NCBI GenBank assembly: GCA_018340805.1
Contig: JACMZG010000008.1
Coordinates: 19,521,118 to 19,585,117, forward strand
From: Microvelia longipes
Lineage: Eukaryota > Arthropoda > Insecta > Hemiptera > Veliidae
Direction: 5' to 3'
DNA: 64,000 nt
Shown: one piece after another, positions 57,900 through 64,000 of the stretch
Position numbering within the stretch: position 1 is the stretch's first letter
Layout of the letters: every line of letters starts with the position of its first letter
Position numbers and translations under genes: made by a program
The notes under the pieces: model-generated
Database searches by the model: none
What the model saw: only the letters and a program-made list of their open reading frames with translations
What the model was told of the DNA's origin: nothing

Positions 57900-59530
57900 A
57901 TATCTATTTTATGAAGAAAGATCGTAAGAACAATATAATAACTTAAAACACCTGTGAGTATTTAATAAAACCGGTCTTTGATGGCAAAAGGGTGGCGGAA
58001 TACAAGAATCTACATTTAGTTGACGAGGACTACTTTTTATATATAATTTTAATAAATACGTTAAACTACTATTTAAAATGCTTAAAATTGTAATGCACCG
58101 ATATTTATATAAGTATTTTATGAATAATCAATCAATTAATTAATAATAGAACATAATAATTCAGCAACCGAATTTAAACCAATGTTAAGTAGTTATCTTT
58201 AAAATGATATTAGACAGTAAAAACATTATATTGAGAAAAATATTGGAATTTAAAGGGCTGAATAAATAGAACCATTTTAACCCCTCCCTAGCAAACAAAC
58301 TTCGAGTCGTAAATCCATACTTGTCTTGTCTACTGACTTATCTAGTTACATATCATTTACAATATATGTCATCTATTAACATTTAATTAATTTAATATAA
58401 AGTCATGTTTATGATATACTCTATAAATTAAATTTATTCGTTTTATGTCATGAGTTAGTTCTATATAGATGAATTAAATTTTGGTTTGGTTTTATTGATA
58501 GACATATAGTAAATGTTAAATGTAATGTTTTGTGAAGTTTAAATGCAAGGAAGTAAGGTTGTCTAACGGATCTTCTATAACTCAGGTAACGACACTAGCA
58601 TTTTATAATTGAATTTTATGTTGATTTTATATGCTGTTGGATAACATTTAATTAGGAATAGATTAATTTAATTTGAAAATAAACATTTATGTAACATTTA
58701 AAGATGTAATGGATAAATATATTAAAGTTTTTCACATGAGAACGAATACTAATATTATTAGATAACATAGGTAACTGTATGAGTCAAATTAAGTTAACTA
58801 AGCTTCATTTGCCACTTAAAGAATATTTGATTGAATCACACCAATAAAGCTAAATTAATAGTAGTAAGTTGAACTTAAATTATCTAACTTATTATGTTAA
58901 ATGTGTACTTTCTAAATGTATGAATATATTTATTGTTTCTTGTACAAATAATTAATTTTCGCTTGTCATATATTATGGATACGAGGTAGAAAATGCGTTT
59001 TTGTAGTAAGATGGAAGATAGTAAGCACAGGCAGAAGGAACCTCATATCAACACATTCATACACCATTCAGGTACCTCTTACCTGTAAGCGAGCCCACTT
59101 CATTGTATTTTCCCAGAGAAAACTGAGCTCTTTAAATCGTCATATGTATTGTACCTTGTTTGATAAAACAATTTACTCTTTTCTTTAGTTTTGTTTTAAA
59201 AGTATTTAAAATGTTTGTTTACACTATTAATAGTTTTTTATCGATTTTCATCACTCCAGACACGTTTTGTAACCAGGGCCGGACCTTGGTATTTAAGTGC
59301 CCCGGGTGAACTTGTCAATTAGCGCCCCCCCCCTTAACTTAGAAGTTTTTTATGATCGGTCCTCCTATACATCATTAAAATGATATTGGCACAACAATAT
59401 TAAAACAAACATAGACATACAACTTCAATTTAACACAACTCAAAATTCAATACATTTATTCCATAATTTAAGTCTACACGACAAAGCAAAACAAAGAACA
59501 ACACTGCCAAAACTCAAAATGTAATCTTAC
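57900..59530. other. Anonymous AT-rich DNA
   Basis: No gene or mobile element is recognised over about 1.6 kb. A C-run occurs at about 59326-59333 in a short GC-richer patch. Confidence 0.45.
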
Positions 59531-59540
59531 CAGAATTAGT

Positions 59541-60180
59541 TACGTGGTAAAAAAAACTCCCTGCCCAGTCTTTGGTTAAAAAAAAATAGGGAAATCAACT
59601 TTTCTGTCCCACCAAGTCATGTCCGTATTGAGTGTAGACGGTCATTGGCGTTTCAAAGTGACGTTGCTACGTTGTCAATACTAAATGGCCTTATTCGAAC
59701 TGAGAGGCAATCGTCAGCTTCTTCTCCTTGGTGGCGAGCAAGCAGTGTGAACGAATTTTATTGTTTCTTTTACTATATTTTGAGATACCAATCAATTCAG
59801 GTGTTCGTGGAGATTAATCACAACACAATTTAGCAGTTGTAATAATTGCAGCAGTTTTACTTACTTGCATAGATCCAGGAGTATACAAAAGAAATAAATG
59901 AATGAATGAAACAATAAAGGTACAATGTAATCAGGCACTACACCCTATATACCCTTGCAAACACTACCTCTAAAGGTGATTCACTTTTCTGGCTCGCCGC
60001 CAAGGAGAAGAAGCTGATGATTGCCTCACAGTTTGAAAAAGGCCCTTTACTATTGCCAACCTAACAACTTCACTTTGAAACGCCAATCACCGTCACCACC
60101 CAATACGGACATGACTTGGCGGGACAGAAAAGTTGATTTCCCTACTTTTTTTGACGACCAAAGAAGTGTTTTACCACGTA
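59541..60180. mobile_element. 640-bp non-autonomous element with long terminal inverted repeats
   Basis: The ends TACGTGGTAAAA (59541) and TTTTACCACGTA (60169-60180) are perfect inverted copies. The inverted similarity extends about 190-200 bp inward on each side (GTCCCACCAAGTCATGTCCG on the left, its complement at about 60095-60125). The central part of about 240 bp is non-coding. If the outer TA is a target duplication, the element would fit Tc1/mariner. A 3-bp AGT duplication just outside is an alternative reading. A one-armed relative lies at 17.79-17.99 kb. Confidence 0.75.
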
Positions 60181-60479
60181 AGTGGTTTTTGGTAAAATTT
60201 TATGACTTTTTGTACGGCTCCTGTTTTATGTAAAAAAAGTAAATAAGATACGTGTAGTAGATAAAGCTGTAAAGAATTTTTAGGTATTCTATACACCACT
60301 CTCAAGCTCTGTTTTTTGCGGCGCGTACACCATAGGAATGATGAATTTCGGATGTATTGATACAAAAATGTTAAAAAGCATCAGATAAACCCAAAAGTCC
60401 TCAAACACCAAATTCCATTCATTAGTAAAGAGTGCTCAATTCACATAAAAGTAGCGTTCATTAGCTTAGTTTCTACAAC

Positions 60480-60765
60480 TGAGTTTAGCATTGAAATGTC
60501 GAATTTGAGATTTTATTAGGTAGAAATGCACACGAGCATAAGACGAATCTAAAAAGTCCGCATACGTCAAAATCCGTTCTGTAGTTTAGGCAGTAGGTGC
60601 GTTAACGTATAAACCTATCGTTCGCTAGCTTAGTTTTTCCTCCGCGTTTAGTGTAGGAATGTCGAATTTGATATTTTATTAGGCAGGAATGCTAACGAGC
60701 ATAAGACTAATCCTAAAAGTCTTTATACGTCAAAATCCGTTCAGTTGTTAAATTACCTCTTTTAA
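60480..60765 (+). repeat. Two-copy tandem module accompanying the TIR element
   Basis: Two copies of about 160 bp with GTCGAATTTGAGATTTTATT, CACGAGCATAAGAC and AAAATCCGTTCTGTAGTT are found. The same module occurs twice at 18000-18240, also just downstream of the TIR-related arm. This supports a single compound element at both loci. Confidence 0.7.
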
Positions 60766-60769
60766 TTTT

Positions 60770-61775
60770 TCTTGCAGAAGTTGGTCATAATTTTGTTCTT
60801 GAACATTAAAGTGTGGTTGGTTCAGGAAAATAAGTTTTTTGCGAATTTTTATCAGAAAATTCTTAATTAAGGCATTATTATGACAAATGCCTTAAAGAAC
60901 CTTGAGATAATGGTTATAGTTTAATTAGCAGGAACTAAAGCCGTGAAATAAGATATTTCATACTTCTCAAGGCGTCGTTACAACAATTTTTTTAAAATAA
61001 TTTATCACTAAAAGAACATACAGTATACAAATACATATGTAATGTACATGATATTTTTAAGTCAAAAATATCTCTTAGATTGTTATTGTGGTTACATTAA
61101 ATATAACTTTACTTACATTATTTCCACTTTTATTTTAGCTTATTATATGTTTCTGTGCTCATTTTGAAATTACCTTTTTTAACATTTTAAATGGAAAAAT
61201 ATGTTTTAAAATTGTTAAGTATTCAGAGTGCCAATTATCTTCCTACAAGAGTAAATGCACTGTATAAAATTAGTGACATATTTTAAATATAACTTACGCT
61301 TATTAATAACAATATTAATGCTAAATATCACCTATGCTAATATTGTAAATTTTTGACGCAGGTTATGCATGAGTCAATGATTAAGTCAATTACTTTTAGT
61401 ATGCTTCTACCCTCTGTAGCATCTTCTAAGACCATTTTAAGAAGCCATAAATGCTGACTCGGATAACATAGTTCTGGAAGATTAGTCTATGCTCATGTTC
61501 AGAACGTTTTAGCGCATTTCATTTAAAATTCCGGGAAATTGAGTAACATTTATCAACTTTTTAGGTTATAAGCAAAAACTGAAAACTAAAGTGCGAAATA
61601 GACTCTTGAGCAAGGAAGCATGCATACAATGGAAATTCGCTCAGCTCGCGGGCCTCCACGCAACAATTATTTTTTAGTCACTAACATAAATAGTAGAAAT
61701 ATAACGGTAAAATATTATCACCGGTACCTAGATCTAAGACTACTTTGAGTCCTCATATCTACTCCAGACCAATTA
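60770..61775. other. Anonymous AT-rich DNA
   Basis: No gene is recognised. Confidence 0.45.
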
Positions 61776-61779
61776 GATA

Positions 61780-61781
<2 letters not shown>

Positions 61782-61860
<79 letters not shown>

Positions 61861-61905
61861 TATATATATAATATATATATATAATATATAAATATATAAA
61901 ATATA
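61782..61905. repeat. Interrupted (AT)n microsatellite
   Basis: About 124 bp with several AATAT phase shifts. Confidence 0.95.
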
Positions 61906-61909
61906 ACGT

Positions 61910-62200
61910 CTCGCGAACTTTCACGATGATGGACCTCTGAAACAGAATTTAGGCCCACTCTCAGGTCCAACACCTGCCATGACGTTTATCTACTTACCGA
62001 TTATTTTTTTTCCTAAAAAAATCCTGTAAAAGGCGTGCTACGGTACCTGGTATAAGTAAATGGGTAGAAGAGTCAGGATGCGGTTACAATATGAAGTCCT
62101 GCAAGAACATACACCCCGTGAGAACCTGCCTCACGTGTTCTTCTTACCACATGTCTTTATTTATTAATCTCTTTATTTCTTTTATTTTACATTTTTGTAG
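61910..62200. other. Unassigned spacer between two AT tracts
   Basis: Moderate GC content with no gene, RNA or repeat recognised. Confidence 0.4.
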
Positions 62201-62202
62201 CA

Positions 62203-62513
<311 letters not shown>

Positions 62514-63410
62514 TATTATTTATTTATTAGGTCTATAAACGTAATGGCAAAGAACCGTATCTTTCGTATTTAAAAGTATATAGTTCTAGTGATTGTGACT
62601 AACATTCACTAAGAGGAAAAGTACCGAGGTACGTAATTATTGTCCTGAGCCTTATTGTTTATTTAATGTGTATAACGTCATTCACCCGTAATAATGACTC
62701 TTCAAAAATTTACTAAACCCGGAAAAGATGTCGGGTCGGTTTGAAATTTATTATTTTCATATTAAAATGTTTTATGACTATGTCAGAAAATGTCATGTTA
62801 AGTTTGGTTTACTTTGTAAAGTCTATCAAGTCTTTTATGTTGTCAAGTGAAGTTACAACAGTGGGGTCAAGATGGAAGAGATAAAGTAAAACTTGAAGCG
62901 AAGAAGTTCCTACTGTTTTCCTTCTCTTTCCTTCTTCTACTGCTGTCCTTTTTCTTCTTTCATCTAGGTTTTAACTTACTCGGCCGGCTCGGCAGCGTCT
63001 ACAACACATCTCTGGAAGGAAATATCACTCAAACTTTAATATTTAGTTGTAATCTGATAAAAGAGTGTAAACTTCATCAACTTTCTCATATGCGTTTAAA
63101 CGTAATTTTTTTATCCCAAACATTTTTACATTAGTTTTTATAGAAGTATTGTATATTGTATGAGCAAATATCCCTTCTGAACCAGGTGAGAGGAAAGCCT
63201 TACACTAAATACACTATCTTATATCCAATACGGAGGGTTTTCCTATAGACATTCTCTCTTAACCAAGAAAGTATCTGTTGGCTGTCATGACTTAGTTAGA
63301 CAGACGATTTAGCGGTCTCAATTCATCATTAATAGGATTATTATTTCATTTCATCTCATAATAATTAATGAATGATTAGAATGAGCGCGAATGGGTCCAT
63401 TACAAATAAA
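62514..63410. other. Anonymous DNA
   Basis: No supported gene. A 95-codon frame at 62847 has a hydrophobic FSFSFLLLLLSFFFF stretch encoded by a pyrimidine-rich tract. It shows no other sign of being real. Confidence 0.4.
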
Positions 63411-63417
63411 GAACGAT

Positions 63418-63516
63418 GTCTCTCCACAAAACATAACATTATTGGCAAAGTACTGATGATGGCCTCTTTGTAGGCTGAAAGCGCTTTGCCAATAAAGTTA
63501 TGTTTTATGGAGAGAC
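63418..63516 (+). repeat. Hairpin whose stem encloses a hammerhead-like core
   Basis: Left arm 63418-63450 (GTCTCTCCACAAAACATAAC onward) pairs with right arm 63484-63516 over about 33 nt with few mismatches. The 33-nt loop is TA, CTGATGA (63453-63459), an extra T, stem II GGCCT/AGGCT, GAAA (63477-63480), GCG. In a type I hammerhead, stem I encloses the core in this way. Here stem III is missing and one nucleotide is added, so self-cleavage is unlikely. This is the clearest display of the family architecture. Confidence 0.75.
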
Positions 63517-63540
63517 TTCGTAGTTTTCATTATTCATAAT

Positions 63541-63625
63541 GAAAGGAACGAAGAAAAGAGTCTCTCCACAAACCATTAATTTATTCAAAGCGCTTTCAAC
63601 CTACATGAGACCATCATGTTAAGAT
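63541..63625 (-). repeat. Second hairpin-core copy, inverted core
   Basis: GGAACGAAGAAAAGAGTCTC (63545 onward) is identical to the start of the 17.7 kb copy. After about 30 bp it joins the core in the opposite orientation: the minus strand reads ATGATGGTCTCATGTAGGTTGAAAGCG. The swap implies recombination between arms or template switching. Confidence 0.65.
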
Positions 63626-63629
63626 GGCA

Positions 63630-64000
63630 GACATTAAAGTGCTATGACAAAAATACAATAAATACGCAAAAATTAAATAGAATTATTAATATTCTTTCTC
63701 TTCTTTTTCGACTCAACGATGTCAGTTAGTCGTGATAAGCCACACAATCAAAATCATTTTCTATGTTTGTTTACCCAAGTTTTTGGAGTGGGCTGTGTTC
63801 ATACTTAAGAACTAAAACTTGTCGCAAAATTAGGCAAATTATTATTTTTTAACTTTAGGTTTATTTGTAGTCCTTGGTCGGAAAAAGGCGTAATTTAATT
63901 GTGTATTAATGTAGTAATATTTTTAAGTATGTTTGATAAACAAAATAGACTTGATGTCAATTCGATAATTTATGATCTAGCAAAAGTTTGTTTCATTAAC
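63630..64000. other. Anonymous AT-rich DNA
   Basis: No gene, RNA or mobile element is recognised to the end of the window. Confidence 0.45.

Overview
This window looks like AT-rich intergenic or intronic DNA from an animal nuclear genome, most likely an arthropod and perhaps an insect. Four things support this: very long (AT)n tracts, a Jockey/CR1-type LINE, Ty1/copia and Ty3/gypsy remnants, and tRNA-derived SINEs with target-site duplications. A hemipteran would fit the look of the LINE and copia proteins, but that is an impression and not a measurement. I found no convincing intact host gene, no canonical tRNA or rRNA gene and no prokaryotic feature. Most open frames are translations of microsatellites or chance frames in AT-rich DNA.

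Layout. 0-9 kb: anonymous AT-rich DNA holding a foldback whose centre is an (AT)n tract (2.5-2.8 kb), a hairpin-core repeat (3.2 kb), a degenerate tRNA-like SINE (5.4 kb) and a perfect 90-bp palindromic MITE (8.2 kb). 9-20 kb: a long (AT)n block, a GC-rich island with a CRE palindrome (12.5 kb), a 267-bp foldback (15.3-15.6 kb), a 24-bp minisatellite with a residual coding frame (16.3-16.9 kb), a composite repeat (17.7-18.25 kb) and a minus-strand copia integrase fragment (18.4-18.7 kb). 20-32 kb: microsatellites, inverted repeats at 21.2, 24.8 and 31.2 kb, a GC-rich island (22.6-23.0 kb), a complete tRNA-Ser-derived SINE with a 16-bp target duplication (23.43-23.67 kb), a tandem pair of hammerhead-type cores (25.33-25.44 kb) and a 44-bp minisatellite (27.2 kb).

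32-46 kb: a 5'-truncated, frameshifted LINE (32.0-33.97 kb), a 616-bp hAT-like MITE with an 8-bp target duplication (34.18-34.80 kb), a cluster of GC-rich mini-hairpins (34.95-35.19 kb), SINEs with (AT)n (38-40 kb), a 35-bp minisatellite (41.9 kb), a perfect 77-bp-arm foldback (42.3-42.6 kb) and a decayed gypsy pol (43.7-45.3 kb). 46-64 kb: 33-, 27- and 40-bp tandem arrays, more diverged repeats, a 640-bp TIR element (59.5-60.2 kb), two large (AT)n tracts near 62 kb and a paired hairpin-core repeat at 63.4-63.6 kb.

The signal that best ties the window together is a recurring RNA-like motif. It reads CTGAWGATG, then a short stem-loop, then GAAA, and it occurs on both strands at nine or more loci, often inside the arms of foldback repeats that share an AGTCTCTYCACA end. 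It resembles a hammerhead ribozyme core with one extra nucleotide before stem II. At 25.34-25.42 kb a variant without that extra nucleotide has the canonical core. Penelope-like retroelements are known to carry hammerhead motifs, so these may be relics of such elements or of a non-autonomous foldback family derived from them.
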